Positions 7,685 to 15,412 of a stretch of 42,480 nucleotides of DNA are shown one piece after another. Every line of letters begins with the position of its first letter. The first letter of the stretch is position 1. The stretch is from positions 119,628 to 162,107 of the forward strand of contig JAHBSP010000001.1 in assembly GCA_019639055.1 (NCBI GenBank). Reading direction: 5' to 3'. The DNA comes from Microbacteriaceae bacterium (GTDB lineage Bacteria; Actinomycetota; Actinomycetes; Actinomycetales; Microbacteriaceae). The notes beneath the pieces were generated by a model. That model was not told the DNA's origin. It ran no database searches and saw only the letters and a program-made list of their open reading frames with translations. The position numbers and the translations under genes are program-made.

Positions 7685-9115
7685 CTATTCGCCGAAATAA
7701 CTCATCACATGCTTGATACGTGTGTAGTCGTCGAACGAATATGCTGAGAGATCTTTTCCATAGCCAGAATGCTTGAACCCGCCGTGAGGCATCTCCGCCA
7801 CTATTGGAATATGAGTGTTCACCCAGGTGCAACCAAAATCAAGCAATCTGGTCATACGCAATGCTCGACCGTGGTTTTGTGTCCAAACAGACGCGGCAAG
7901 ACCGTAGTTGACTCCATTTGCTTTGCTCAGAGCTTCTGCTTCGGTTTCAAAGGTCTGCACTGTAATCACTGGACCAAAGATTTCTTGTTGGATGACCCGA
8001 TCATCCTGTTGCACATTGTCTAGCACAGTCGCTTCAATGAAGTAACCAGCACGTTTCACTTGTGTTCCGCCAACTACCACATCAATGTGTGATGGCAGAT
8101 CATCAAAGAAACCTAAGACTCTTGAATACTGGTCTTGATTATTCACCGGCCCGAAAAGAATACCCTCTTCAAGCGGTGCACCAGTTTTTGCATTTTCCTT
8201 TATCCACTTGGACATTTCAGATACAAACTCGTCATGAACCTGTTTCTGCACTAGAACACGCGTTGCTGCAGTGCAGTCTTGTCCTGCATTGAAGTATCCA
8301 GCTGCTCCAATTCCAGCGACTGCTGCAGGTATGTCTGCGTCGTCAAATACGATAACCGGTGCTTTACCCCCAAGTTCTAAGTGAAGTCTCTTTAGGTCGG
8401 CAGAAGCTGCAATGGCAACTTCCATGCCTGCACGAACCGAACCGGTTACCGAAATTAGACTGGGTGCCGGATGATTGACCATAGCTCTACCTGTATCTCT
8501 GTCACCAACTATTACGTTCAGAACACCCGGTGGTAGAAATTCGGCAGCAATTTCAGCGAGTAGCAAAGTAGATTGTGGAGTTGTTTCAGACGGTTTTAGT
8601 ACGGTTGTGTTTCCCGCAGCGATTGCTGGAGCAAATTTCCAAACTGCCATATTGAGCGGATAGTTCCATGGAGCCACCTGAGCGACAACGCCTATAGGTT
8701 CACGGCGAATATAGGAAGTATGTTCTGGCATGTACTCCCCTGCACTTTTACCTTCAAGGTTTCTTGCTGCACCTGCAAAAAATCTGATTTGGTCAACCGA
8801 CAAAAGAATTTCATCTTCGACAAGCGTTGTTCGAGGTTTTCCAGTGTCTTGTGATTCAAGATCCGCAAATTCGTCAGCGCGTCTTTCCATTTCATCTGCG
8901 ATACGGAAAAGCGCAAGTTGGCGCTCACCAGGTGTTGAATCCCGCCACCCATCAAAGGCACTGCTGGCTGCAGTAAATGCCAAATCGACATCTTCAGCAG
9001 TACTAATGCCAGCAGTTCCATAAACCTTCTCGGAAGCCGGATCAATTAGATCAAGTGAATCACCAGCAGCATCGCTGTATTTTCCATTGATAAAGTTTTG
9101 AAGTTTCTTTGCCAT
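7685..9115 (-). CDS. patD: Gamma-aminobutyraldehyde dehydrogenase (PatD-like)
   Basis: A 476-aa NAD(P)-dependent aldehyde dehydrogenase. Visible elements are PWNYP, the KPSE nucleotide-binding segment, the general base E247 in LELGGKAP and the catalytic cysteine C281 in FNAGQDC. The C-terminal FGCTWVNTHIPIVAEMPHGG and HSGYGKDLS pattern is characteristic of 4-aminobutanal dehydrogenases of the PatD group. It would oxidise 4-aminobutanal, made from putrescine, to GABA. It lies upstream of potD on the same strand and divergently from the Lrp-type regulator. The start is supported by a TATGCT hexamer 6 nt upstream (leaderless). Other amino-aldehydes such as betaine aldehyde or 3-aminopropanal could also be used. 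Confidence 0.9.
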   Translation of the reverse strand: MAKKLQNFINGKYSDAAGDSLDLIDPASEKVYGTAGISTAEDVDLAFTAASSAFDGWRDSTPGERQLALFRIADEMERRADEFADLESQDTGKPRTTLVEDEILLSVDQIRFFAGAARNLEGKSAGEYMPEHTSYIRREPIGVVAQVAPWNYPLNMAVWKFAPAIAAGNTTVLKPSETTPQSTLLLAEIAAEFLPPGVLNVIVGDRDTGRAMVNHPAPSLISVTGSVRAGMEVAIAASADLKRLHLELGGKAPVIVFDDADIPAAVAGIGAAGYFNAGQDCTAATRVLVQKQVHDEFVSEMSKWIKENAKTGAPLEEGILFGPVNNQDQYSRVLGFFDDLPSHIDVVVGGTQVKRAGYFIEATVLDNVQQDDRVIQQEIFGPVITVQTFETEAEALSKANGVNYGLAASVWTQNHGRALRMTRLLDFGCTWVNTHIPIVAEMPHGGFKHSGYGKDLSAYSFDDYTRIKHVMSYFGE

Positions 9116-9121
9116 GTGTAG

Positions 9122-9127
9122 AGCATA
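9122..9127 (-). promoter_or_regulatory. -10 hexamer TATGCT for a leaderless dehydrogenase transcript
   Basis: On the minus strand TATGCT lies 6 nt before the ATG. The stretch GTATGCTCTACACATG matches the gabT upstream stretch at 15 of 16 positions, suggesting common promoter architecture for the two GABA-route genes. Confidence 0.5.
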
Positions 9128-9181
9128 CTCATAACCTATAAAAAATTGTAAAACACTGCGAAATTAGTTGTCTTTAAGTAA

Positions 9182-9214
9182 AAACACCACGATATGACTT
9201 GCAAAGCGGTGTTT
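9182..9214. promoter_or_regulatory. Inverted repeat in the divergent dehydrogenase/Lrp control region
   Basis: AAACACCAC (9182-9190) and GCGGTGTTT (9206-9214) are complementary at 8 of 9 positions, with centres about 24 bp apart. The right arm touches a TATAGT -10-like hexamer (9214-9219) that ends 14 nt before the regulator's ATG. This is a plausible site for autoregulation by the Lrp-type protein; binding is inference. Confidence 0.45.
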
Positions 9215-9233
9215 ATAGTGCGACACTTGCAGC

Positions 9234-9701
9234 ATGGCTATAAAAAGTCGCCCAGTAAACATTGATGAGATTTCTAAACAGATCATCAGTGAGTTGCAGG
9301 TTGACGGCCGCAAATCCTATACAGACATAGGAAAGTCCGTTGGGCTCAGCGAAGCAGCTGTGCGCCAACGCATCCAGAGGCTAACTGATCAAGGTGTACT
9401 GCAGGTAGTTGCTGTAACTGACCCATTGCAACTTGGCTTTGCTCGTCAAGCCATGATTGGTGTTCGCGTCTCTGGTAATGCAATCACTATCGCAGAACAG
9501 CTCGGTAAAATCCCCCAAGTCACCTATGTGGTTTTGGTGGCCGGGGATTTCGACATTCTGCTTGAGGTTGTTTGTCAAAACGATGACGAGCTAATGCGAA
9601 TCATCCACGAAACGATTCGTGGTTATGAAGGGGTACTCTCCACTGAGAGTTTCGTATATCTGAAACTTGCTAAACAGCAATACAACTGGGGAACAAGATA
9701 A
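9234..9701 (+). CDS. Lrp/AsnC-family transcriptional regulator
   Basis: A 155-aa protein of the usual Lrp length. The N-terminal winged helix-turn-helix (about 10-60) contains the family pattern IISELQVDGRKSYTDIGKSVGLSEAAVRQRIQRL. The C-terminal RAM/AsnC ligand-binding beta-alpha domain covers about 70-150 (VAGDFDILLEV is the typical core). Such proteins form octamers and respond to amino acids or amines. It is divergent from the aminobutyraldehyde dehydrogenase gene and only 3 nt upstream of a putrescine-type aminotransferase, so it most likely controls this polyamine/GABA locus. The effector is unknown. Confidence 0.92.
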   Translation: MAIKSRPVNIDEISKQIISELQVDGRKSYTDIGKSVGLSEAAVRQRIQRLTDQGVLQVVAVTDPLQLGFARQAMIGVRVSGNAITIAEQLGKIPQVTYVVLVAGDFDILLEVVCQNDDELMRIIHETIRGYEGVLSTESFVYLKLAKQQYNWGTR

Positions 9702-9704
9702 CAA

Positions 9705-11084
9705 ATGGAATACAGTACAAATCAATTAAAAGAGATGGCGAAAGATCATCTCTGGTTACACTTCGGTAGACAATCTGAAGTAAATAAAGGCAACATGCCG
9801 ATCATCGTTAAAGGTGACGGCCATCACATCTGGGATTCAGACGGAAACAAATATTTCGATGGTCTTAGCGGTCTATTTGTAGTGAATGCCGGACACGGTA
9901 GAAAATCAATTGCTGAAGTAGCAGCTAAACAAACAGAACAGTTAGGATTTTTCCCGCTCTGGTCTTATGCGCATCCTGCAGCAATCGAGTTAGCCGATAA
10001 GCTAGCCGACTATGCACCAGGCGATCTGAACAAGGTATTTTTCGCTACCGGTGGTGGCGAGGCTGTTGAGACTGCATTCAAGCTTTCTAAGCAGTATTGG
10101 AAGCTAAAGGGCAAACCAACGAAATTCAAGGTAATTTCAAGAAACATTGCCTACCACGGCACACCACAGGGAGCTTTGGCAGTAACCGGTATCCCAGGTA
10201 TTCGCGCTCCTTTTGAACCAATTACGCCAGGTGGGGTGAAAGTACCTAACACAAACTGGTATCGCGCTGAAGAAGCAGGATTCCTTGGCGATTCTTATGA
10301 ACAGTATGGCCGATGGGCAGCAGACCGTTTTGAACAAGCAATCCTGCAAGAAGGGCCAGAGACTGTCGCAGCAATTTTTGTCGAACCAATTCAGAACTCT
10401 GGAGGTTGCTTCACCCCACCTCCCGGATATTTCGAGCGACTTCGTGAAATTTGTGACGAATACGAAGTATTACTTGTGAGCGACGAAGTTATCTGCGCTT
10501 TTGGTCGCGTAGGTGAAATATTTGCTTGTAATCACTATGGATTTGTTCCAGACATGATTACTTGTGCAAAGGGTATTACCAGCGGTTACGCACCACTTGC
10601 AGCAACAATCATCTCAGATCGCATCTATGAACCGTTTACAGAAGGAACAACTTCCTTCATGCATGGATACACCTTTGGTGGCCATCCGGTTAGCTCTGCC
10701 GTTGCGCTTGAGAATTTGCGAATCTTTGAAGACGAGAAACTCCTAGACAATGTCAGGACTAACTCACCAAAATTCCGGAAGACTCTTGAAAAACTACTTG
10801 ACCTTCCAATTGTTGGCGATGTCCGAGGCGATGGATACTTCTTTGGTATCGAGCTAGTAAAGGATAAAGAAACTAAAGAAACTTTCAATGATGCCGAATC
10901 TGAAAAATTACTTCGAGGATTCTTGTCACAGGCACTGTTTAAGGAAGGCCTGTACTGTCGCGCAGATGACCGTGGAGACCCTGTAATTCAACTCGCGCCG
11001 CCACTAACCATTGGAGAGCAAGAATTCGATGAGTTGGAAGCAATTATTCGCAAGGTGCTAACAGAAGCCATGACTAAAATCTAA
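9705..11084 (+). CDS. Class III aminotransferase, putrescine/diamine:pyruvate type (SpuC-like)
   Basis: A 459-aa PLP enzyme resembling the putrescine-pyruvate and omega-amino acid-pyruvate aminotransferases. Motifs are a GLSGLFVVNAGHGR N-terminal segment, ATGGGEAVETAFKL (cofactor phosphate), FVEPIQNSGG, VSDEVICAFGR (PLP aspartate) and the PLP lysine K289 in CAKGITSGY, then YTFGGHP. It would convert putrescine to 4-aminobutanal, feeding the dehydrogenase at 7685-9115 and then GabT. It lies 3 nt after the Lrp-type regulator, so the two form an operon. Beta-alanine or another diamine is an alternative substrate; the neighbours favour putrescine. Confidence 0.85.
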   Translation: MEYSTNQLKEMAKDHLWLHFGRQSEVNKGNMPIIVKGDGHHIWDSDGNKYFDGLSGLFVVNAGHGRKSIAEVAAKQTEQLGFFPLWSYAHPAAIELADKLADYAPGDLNKVFFATGGGEAVETAFKLSKQYWKLKGKPTKFKVISRNIAYHGTPQGALAVTGIPGIRAPFEPITPGGVKVPNTNWYRAEEAGFLGDSYEQYGRWAADRFEQAILQEGPETVAAIFVEPIQNSGGCFTPPPGYFERLREICDEYEVLLVSDEVICAFGRVGEIFACNHYGFVPDMITCAKGITSGYAPLAATIISDRIYEPFTEGTTSFMHGYTFGGHPVSSAVALENLRIFEDEKLLDNVRTNSPKFRKTLEKLLDLPIVGDVRGDGYFFGIELVKDKETKETFNDAESEKLLRGFLSQALFKEGLYCRADDRGDPVIQLAPPLTIGEQEFDELEAIIRKVLTEAMTKI

Positions 11085-11111
11085 ACTCTTCATTATGGAC
11101 TTTAGGTATTT

Positions 11112-11891
11112 ATGACATTTCACAGATATGTAGCGCTTGGTGACTCATTCACAGAAGGCGTTGGGGACCCGGATGAAACCAGACCCAACGGCCTTCGTGG
11201 ATGGGCGGATCGAGTTGCAGAGCAACTTGCTAAAAACAATCCTGATTTTGGGTATGCCAATCTTGCAATTCGAGGCAGGCTACTGCAGCAGGTAATTGAT
11301 GAGCAGGTTGAGGAAGCACTCGCGCTAAACCCTGATCTAATAACTATTTCCGCCGGTGGTAATGACACCATTCGTCCAGGTGCGAACCCTGACAACATCG
11401 CTGCCAAGTTAGGAGAAGCACTTGAACGACTTCGATCTGGCGGCGCTACTGTAGTCGTATTTACAGGGGTGGACGTAGGATTTTCTAAAGTTTTTTCAAG
11501 AATTCGCGGTCTAGTTGCTATTCAGAATGAAAACATTCGACTTGAGGCTGCCCGCACTGGTGCAATCGTTGCAGATCTTTGGGCACTGAAATCAATCCAG
11601 AATCCAAAAATGTGGGATGAAGACCGATTGCACCTAGCTCCGCTGGGTCATCAAGCGGTCGCAGCCATGGTTTTAAGAACTCTAGGTGTACCGCACGACT
11701 TAGAGGATCCTGAGCCGCCAGCTGTGCAGCCGCTCCCCTGGCGGAAAGAGAAAATGGAAGATATTGCTTGGGCGAAAGATCATCTTTTCCCCTGGGTAAT
11801 GCGTCGCATCAGACACCAATCAAGTGGCGACAATGTTTCACCAAAACTCCCAACACCAGTACCACCTTTGCCACCAAGCACAGATGAATGA
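11112..11891 (+). CDS. SGNH/GDSL-family hydrolase
   Basis: A 259-aa esterase/lipase-like protein. Block I ALGDSFTEG gives nucleophile Ser12; block III GGND contains Asn84; block V is DRLHLAPLGH with Asp171 and His174, completing the triad. No signal peptide is visible, so it is probably cytoplasmic. After the catalytic domain (about 1-195) there is a ~60-residue tail ending in a proline-rich stretch (PKLPTPVPPLPP), which is low-complexity and unlikely to be catalytic. It lies 27 nt after the putrescine-type aminotransferase and may be co-transcribed. The natural ester substrate is unknown. Confidence 0.88.
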   Translation: MTFHRYVALGDSFTEGVGDPDETRPNGLRGWADRVAEQLAKNNPDFGYANLAIRGRLLQQVIDEQVEEALALNPDLITISAGGNDTIRPGANPDNIAAKLGEALERLRSGGATVVVFTGVDVGFSKVFSRIRGLVAIQNENIRLEAARTGAIVADLWALKSIQNPKMWDEDRLHLAPLGHQAVAAMVLRTLGVPHDLEDPEPPAVQPLPWRKEKMEDIAWAKDHLFPWVMRRIRHQSSGDNVSPKLPTPVPPLPPSTDE

Positions 11892-11909
11892 TTTAGTTAT
11901 TCACTAAAT
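11891..11909. terminator. Inverted repeat over convergent stop codons
   Basis: ATTTAGT (11891-11897) and ACTAAAT (11903-11909) form a perfect 7-bp hairpin with a 5-nt loop, exactly where the SGNH hydrolase and the alpha/beta hydrolase converge. It is AT-rich with no long T tract, so it is a weak candidate bidirectional terminator. Confidence 0.35.
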
Positions 11910-12762
11910 TATCTATGGCAGTAGCAACTTCTTCGAATGCTTCGTAATGAGCTAAATGGCCAACTTCGTCTAGGACAATTAATTTAGCGTCTGGAAATAA
12001 ACCAGCCAAACGTTCTTGCATCGGAATTGGACCAATTACATCCAAAGCCCCCGCAATAATTAGTGTGGGGGTATCGATGTTTGGAGCTTGTTTTGCAACA
12101 TCATTGCTGATACTTACGCGGTAGGACTGTAAGAGCTTCTTTCTGGTGTCAAAATTGCTGAAGTACTCGTGGTGCTGCGCATGTATCCACTTACGCACCT
12201 CTTTGTCTTTAGTTTTAGCTAAACCAGAACTCATAATTTGCACCATTAACGGATGTTTCAAAAGCCACGATCCCAGCGGTTCAAACACCCAGCCACTAAA
12301 TGAAAAATAGGCGTTTGTGATCATGTTCATAAATTTGTCTGAGCCTTCTAGAGCTGGCTGTGGAATTGGATTAATCAAAACTAAATGTTTGGCTTTCATG
12401 CCGTGACCAAAAGCAAAAGAAGAAATAATAGTTCCGAATGAGTGCCCCAAAATCAACGCCTTATGTTCTGGGTCTATCAGATCACGAAAGTTATTCAGCC
12501 AAGCAGCAAGATTCTCGATCGTGTGGTCGACATTCAAGTCTGTAGATTCGCCGAAACCCGGAAGATCTGGAATATAGACGTCCCAATCTGGAAGTGCATA
12601 AGCAAACGGTTCTAACCCGTGATGATCGCCACGATATCCGTGCAACATAATGATCTTGTTCTTTGAATCCGGTTTCCCGTATCTCCAATATGCTGTTTTA
12701 CCAAATGAGGTTTCTTGAATCTGCTTTGTAGAAACTAATTGAGATAGGTCAGGAATTTTCAT
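11893..12762 (-). CDS. Alpha/beta-hydrolase fold protein
   Basis: A 289-aa hydrolase if started at ATG 12760-12762. A TTG at 12780 would add six residues but has no ribosome binding site, whereas the ATG is preceded by TAAACT at 7 nt, fitting a leaderless start. The oxyanion-hole HGYRGDHHG segment is near residue 41, the nucleophile elbow GHSFG has Ser108, a TLIIAGALDVIGP strand carries the likely acid, and GHLAHYE supplies the catalytic histidine. A helical lid lies between about 135 and 215. Relatives include hydrolases and haloalkane-dehalogenase-like enzymes; no specific substrate can be assigned. Confidence 0.85.
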   Translation of the reverse strand: MKIPDLSQLVSTKQIQETSFGKTAYWRYGKPDSKNKIIMLHGYRGDHHGLEPFAYALPDWDVYIPDLPGFGESTDLNVDHTIENLAAWLNNFRDLIDPEHKALILGHSFGTIISSFAFGHGMKAKHLVLINPIPQPALEGSDKFMNMITNAYFSFSGWVFEPLGSWLLKHPLMVQIMSSGLAKTKDKEVRKWIHAQHHEYFSNFDTRKKLLQSYRVSISNDVAKQAPNIDTPTLIIAGALDVIGPIPMQERLAGLFPDAKLIVLDEVGHLAHYEAFEEVATAIDNLVNN

Positions 12763-12791
12763 TAATTCGAGTTTACTCAAGAAGACTGCCG

Positions 12792-12797
12792 TAGGCT
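12792..12797 (+). promoter_or_regulatory. -10 hexamer TAGGCT before the exonuclease
   Basis: TAGGCT sits 6 nt before ATG 12804, a leaderless arrangement. The same hexamer occurs 7 nt before the ABC ATPase start at 14664. Confidence 0.45.
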
Positions 12798-12803
12798 TTG
12801 CTT

Positions 12804-13511
12804 ATGGACGCCGATGCAGAAATTCCTCAGTGGGTAAACAATATTGCAGTTTTTGATACCGAAACAACAGGTATAGACACACGCCAATCAAGAATCGTGA
12901 CTGCGAGCATAGCCACACTGAATAAATCTGGGGAAGTAACAAGCAAACAGCAGTGGTTAGTGAACCCTGGTATCCCAATACCGCCACAAGCCACTGCTGT
13001 TCATGGCATTACTGACGAAATAGCGCTCCGTAACGGTGCTGATGCTAAAACTTCAGTGACAGAGATTATTAATTCTCTTCAGGGGCTATTTTCCGCGGGG
13101 ATACCTGTTGTTGTTTATAACGCTCCTTATGATCTCTCTCTGCTGCGATATGAAGCTCTGAGACATGATTTAGACCCAATTACTAATCCAAAACCGGTTA
13201 TTGATCCCCTAGTAATCGATAAACAAGTTGACCGCTATCGAAAAGGTAAACGCACTCTTGAAATTACTGCGGCGCACTATGGAATCCCACTAGGCGAGGA
13301 TGCTCACGAATCGTTGGCAGATGCGGTTGCGGCTGGGAGAATCGCTCAAGCAATTGCCAATAAATTTGCTGGCCAGCTTCCAGTAACAGTTCAAGAGTTG
13401 CATGATGCACAAATCCATTGGGCTGCCGCTCAGGAAGAGAACTTCCAGATGTGGCTTAAGTCTCAGGGCAAAGAACCAAGCTTTAAACAAAACAGGACCT
13501 GGCCTTTATAG
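12804..13511 (+). CDS. DEDDh 3'-5' exonuclease (DnaQ/epsilon-like)
   Basis: A 235-aa exonuclease related to the proofreading subunit of DNA polymerase III. ExoI motif FDTETTG contains D18 and E20; ExoII is VVYNAPYDLSLL; ExoIII is HESLADA with the H-x4-D spacing of the DEDDh class. A DPLVIDKQVDRYRKGKRTLE segment is typical of actinobacterial family members. ATG 12804 is chosen over a TTG six bases upstream because a -10-like hexamer ends 6 nt before it. The C-terminal ~55 residues form an extra helical part without a known domain. It may proofread, repair or trim DNA; whether it replaces epsilon cannot be judged here. Confidence 0.88.
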   Translation: MDADAEIPQWVNNIAVFDTETTGIDTRQSRIVTASIATLNKSGEVTSKQQWLVNPGIPIPPQATAVHGITDEIALRNGADAKTSVTEIINSLQGLFSAGIPVVVYNAPYDLSLLRYEALRHDLDPITNPKPVIDPLVIDKQVDRYRKGKRTLEITAAHYGIPLGEDAHESLADAVAAGRIAQAIANKFAGQLPVTVQELHDAQIHWAAAQEENFQMWLKSQGKEPSFKQNRTWPL

Positions 13512-13526
13512 TCAGATCCTGTAAAG

Positions 13527-13545
13527 AATCACCTGAGCGGTGATT
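13527..13545. terminator. Hairpin between convergent exonuclease and rpmE2
   Basis: AATCACC (13527-13533) and GGTGATT (13539-13545) are perfectly complementary around a 5-nt loop, placed between two convergent stop codons. It is probably a bidirectional terminator, although neither side has a strong T tract. Confidence 0.5.
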
Positions 13546-13553
13546 AGGCTTAT

Positions 13554-13811
13554 CTACTTCGAGCCACCAAAGCCCTGGAAGCGCTGGTTGAACTTTTCAA
13601 CACGACCAGCTGAGTCAAGAATTCTCTGCTTACCTGTGTAAAACGGGTGTGATGCAGAAGAAATTTCAACGTCGATAACAGGATAAGTGTTGCCGTCTTC
13701 CCACTCGATAGTCTTATCTGAAGACTTGGTGGAACGGGTCAAAAAGGCTTCGCCGCTTGATAGATCACGAAATACCACAGCAGTGTACTCTGGGTGAATT
13801 TCGGCTTTCAT
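13554..13811 (-). CDS. rpmE2: Ribosomal protein bL31, type B (cysteine-free)
   Basis: An 85-aa bL31 starting [14 protein letters not shown]. The start at 13809-13811 has a good AGGAG ribosome binding site 5 nt upstream; longer readings into the leader are not supported. It lacks the CxxC zinc-ribbon cysteines of type A L31, so it is the zinc-independent C- form. The [24 protein letters not shown] segment is diagnostic. Type B L31 is often regulated by zinc (Zur) or by ribosomal-protein feedback; an inverted repeat in its leader (13835-13862) could be the control element. Confidence 0.97.
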   Translation of the reverse strand: MKAEIHPEYTAVVFRDLSSGEAFLTRSTKSSDKTIEWEDGNTYPVIDVEISSASHPFYTGKQRILDSAGRVEKFNQRFQGFGGSK

Positions 13812-13834
13812 TATTCTCCTAAAAAACTTTAGTT

Positions 13835-13862
13835 TTGCCTTGGTATATATAAACCTAGGCAA
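13835..13862. promoter_or_regulatory. Long inverted repeat in the rpmE2 leader
   Basis: TTGCCTTGGT (13835-13844) and ACCTAGGCAA (13853-13862) pair at 9 of 10 positions with an 8-nt AT-only loop, 24 bp before the rpmE2 start. In RNA a second small hairpin (AAAACT/AGTTTT) follows. It could be an operator over a TATATA -10, an L31 autoregulatory leader, or the terminator of the upstream ABC gene. Confidence 0.5.
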
Positions 13863-13881
13863 CCGCTCTATATTAGCAGAA

Positions 13882-14664
13882 TTATTTCGAACGTGCCCAG
13901 AAACGACCATCCGTTTCGGTAAGAATTAGTTCTCGATCATAAAGGGCAGAAAGATTATCTGCAGTAATAGTTTCAGAAATTTCCCCTGCTTTTAGAATCT
14001 TTCCGTCCTTCAAAAGAAGCGCGTGCGTAAAACCTTTAGGAATCTCTTCCACATGGTGAGTAATTATGATCATTGCCGGTGAAGTTGGAGACACAGCATA
14101 TCCGGTAAGTAGGTTCAAAAACTGCTCTCTGGCACCTAGGTCTAAACTCGCTGCCGGTTCGTCAAGCAATAACAATTCTGGGTCGCTGATTACTGCACGA
14201 GCAATCTGAGTGCGTTTTCTCTCACCATCACTCAAAGTTCCAAAGGTGCGATCTGCTAGATCTGAAAGCTCCCACTCTGAAAGCACTCTGCGCATCCTCT
14301 TTAAGTCAATTTCTTCATATTGCTCACGCCAACGTCCTGAAACACCCCAAACAGCAGTCAAAACCGCGTCGGCTACTGTTTCATTATTTGGAATACGCCT
14401 GGCAGCCTGGGTGCCCGCAAACCCTATCCGGGTGCGTAGCTGGGTAATGTCTACTCGTCCAAGTAATTTTCCGAGAATTTGCACAGTGCCTGTTGAAGGG
14501 TAAAGCATTGTGGCAGCTAAAGAAAGCAAAGTGGTTTTACCTGCGCCATTGGGACCAAGAATAACCCAGCGCTGATTGGAGGTGACTTCCCAATTTATAT
14601 CTGACAAAATCGGGTTCCCATTTCGCCTTACCGTTACGTCCGAAAACTGTAAAACATCTGCCAT
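13882..14664 (-). CDS. ABC transporter ATP-binding protein, solitary
   Basis: A 260-aa nucleotide-binding domain. Walker A is GPNGAGKT (37-44), the signature is LSDGERKR (144-151, D in place of the more usual G), Walker B is LLLLDEP (164-170) and the H-loop is ITHHVEEIP. No permease gene is adjacent. It resembles the YlmA-type ATPases found alone in Firmicutes and Actinobacteria, whose partner is unknown. The start is preceded 7 nt upstream by TAGGCT, a leaderless pattern. It is transcribed towards rpmE2 and may share its mRNA; serB lies divergently. Confidence 0.88.
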   Translation of the reverse strand: MADVLQFSDVTVRRNGNPILSDINWEVTSNQRWVILGPNGAGKTTLLSLAATMLYPSTGTVQILGKLLGRVDITQLRTRIGFAGTQAARRIPNNETVADAVLTAVWGVSGRWREQYEEIDLKRMRRVLSEWELSDLADRTFGTLSDGERKRTQIARAVISDPELLLLDEPAASLDLGAREQFLNLLTGYAVSPTSPAMIIITHHVEEIPKGFTHALLLKDGKILKAGEISETITADNLSALYDRELILTETDGRFWARSK

Positions 14665-14671
14665 GCTATTC

Positions 14672-14677
14672 AGCCTA
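14672..14677 (-). promoter_or_regulatory. -10 hexamer TAGGCT before the ABC ATPase
   Basis: On the minus strand TAGGCT is 7 nt before the ATG at 14662-14664, consistent with a leaderless transcript. It matches the hexamer before the exonuclease. Confidence 0.45.
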
Positions 14678-14727
14678 ATTCTTAATAACCGTGTTCTTAG
14701 ACTGCCTTGCCGATAAGCTCGGCGGAA

Positions 14728-15390
14728 ATGCCATATTCTGAAAGGGTGAGTCGAAACAATAAACCTTTTCTCGTGGTTATGGATGTTGATTCGACGCTCA
14801 TTAATGAAGAAGTCATCGAACTACTTGCAGATTTAGCTGGCATGAGAACAGAAATTGCCTCGATTACTGAAAAGGCAATGCAAGGTGAAATAGAATTTAC
14901 AGAAAGTCTCAAGATGCGAGTTTCCTTGCTTAAAGGTTTAGCTCCCGAATGTCACAGCAGGGTTCTTAGCCAGATTTCTTTGACTCAAGGTGCCGAAAAA
15001 CTAGTGAATGCAGTTAAGAATGCTGGCGGCTACCTTGGCCTAGTTTCTGGCGGATTTATTGAAGTAATAAAGCCCCTTATTAAAGGTTTAGACATAGACT
15101 TCTGTGCGGCAAATCAGCTGGAAATATCTGAAGGTTTTCTCACAGGGAAAACTACAGGTGAAGTTATTGACCGTGCCGGTAAGGCAAAAGCACTAAAGAA
15201 TTGGGCAAATCAACTGAAAATACCAATATCTCAAACAATCGCTATCGGAGACGGAGCTAACGATATCGAAATGTTTGCAGCTGCAGGCCTTTCCATAGCT
15301 TTCAATGCAAAGCCTTTGGCTCGTAAAGCTGCCCACTTAGTGATCGATAATCGTGATTTATCGCAGATTATTTCAGTCTTAGGAATTTGA
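14728..15390 (+). CDS. serB: Phosphoserine phosphatase
   Basis: A 220-aa HAD-superfamily phosphatase performing the last step of serine synthesis (phosphoserine to serine). Motif I is MDVDST (D19 nucleophile, D21 acid/base), motif II is the SGG of LVSGGFIEV, and motif III is the GKAKALK lysine followed by GDGANDIEM with the magnesium-binding aspartates. The ATG at 14728 is preceded by GGCGGA and, 8 nt upstream, by TAAGCT; a TTG at 14707 and a GTG at 14746 are alternatives. No N-terminal ACT domain is present, unlike the long mycobacterial SerB2. Confidence 0.92.
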   Translation: MPYSERVSRNNKPFLVVMDVDSTLINEEVIELLADLAGMRTEIASITEKAMQGEIEFTESLKMRVSLLKGLAPECHSRVLSQISLTQGAEKLVNAVKNAGGYLGLVSGGFIEVIKPLIKGLDIDFCAANQLEISEGFLTGKTTGEVIDRAGKAKALKNWANQLKIPISQTIAIGDGANDIEMFAAAGLSIAFNAKPLARKAAHLVIDNRDLSQIISVLGI

Positions 15391-15412
15391 AGTATCTAAA
15401 TAGATATCCGAC

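Noticed and set aside
13812..13910. Upstream extension of rpmE2
   Set aside because: bL31 type B begins at MKAEIHPEY, and the extra codons would consume the hairpin leader and ribosome binding site.
15393..15406. TATCTA/TAGATA hairpin between serB and fabG as a terminator
   Set aside because: The stem is only 6 AT-rich pairs with a 2-nt loop and no T tract.
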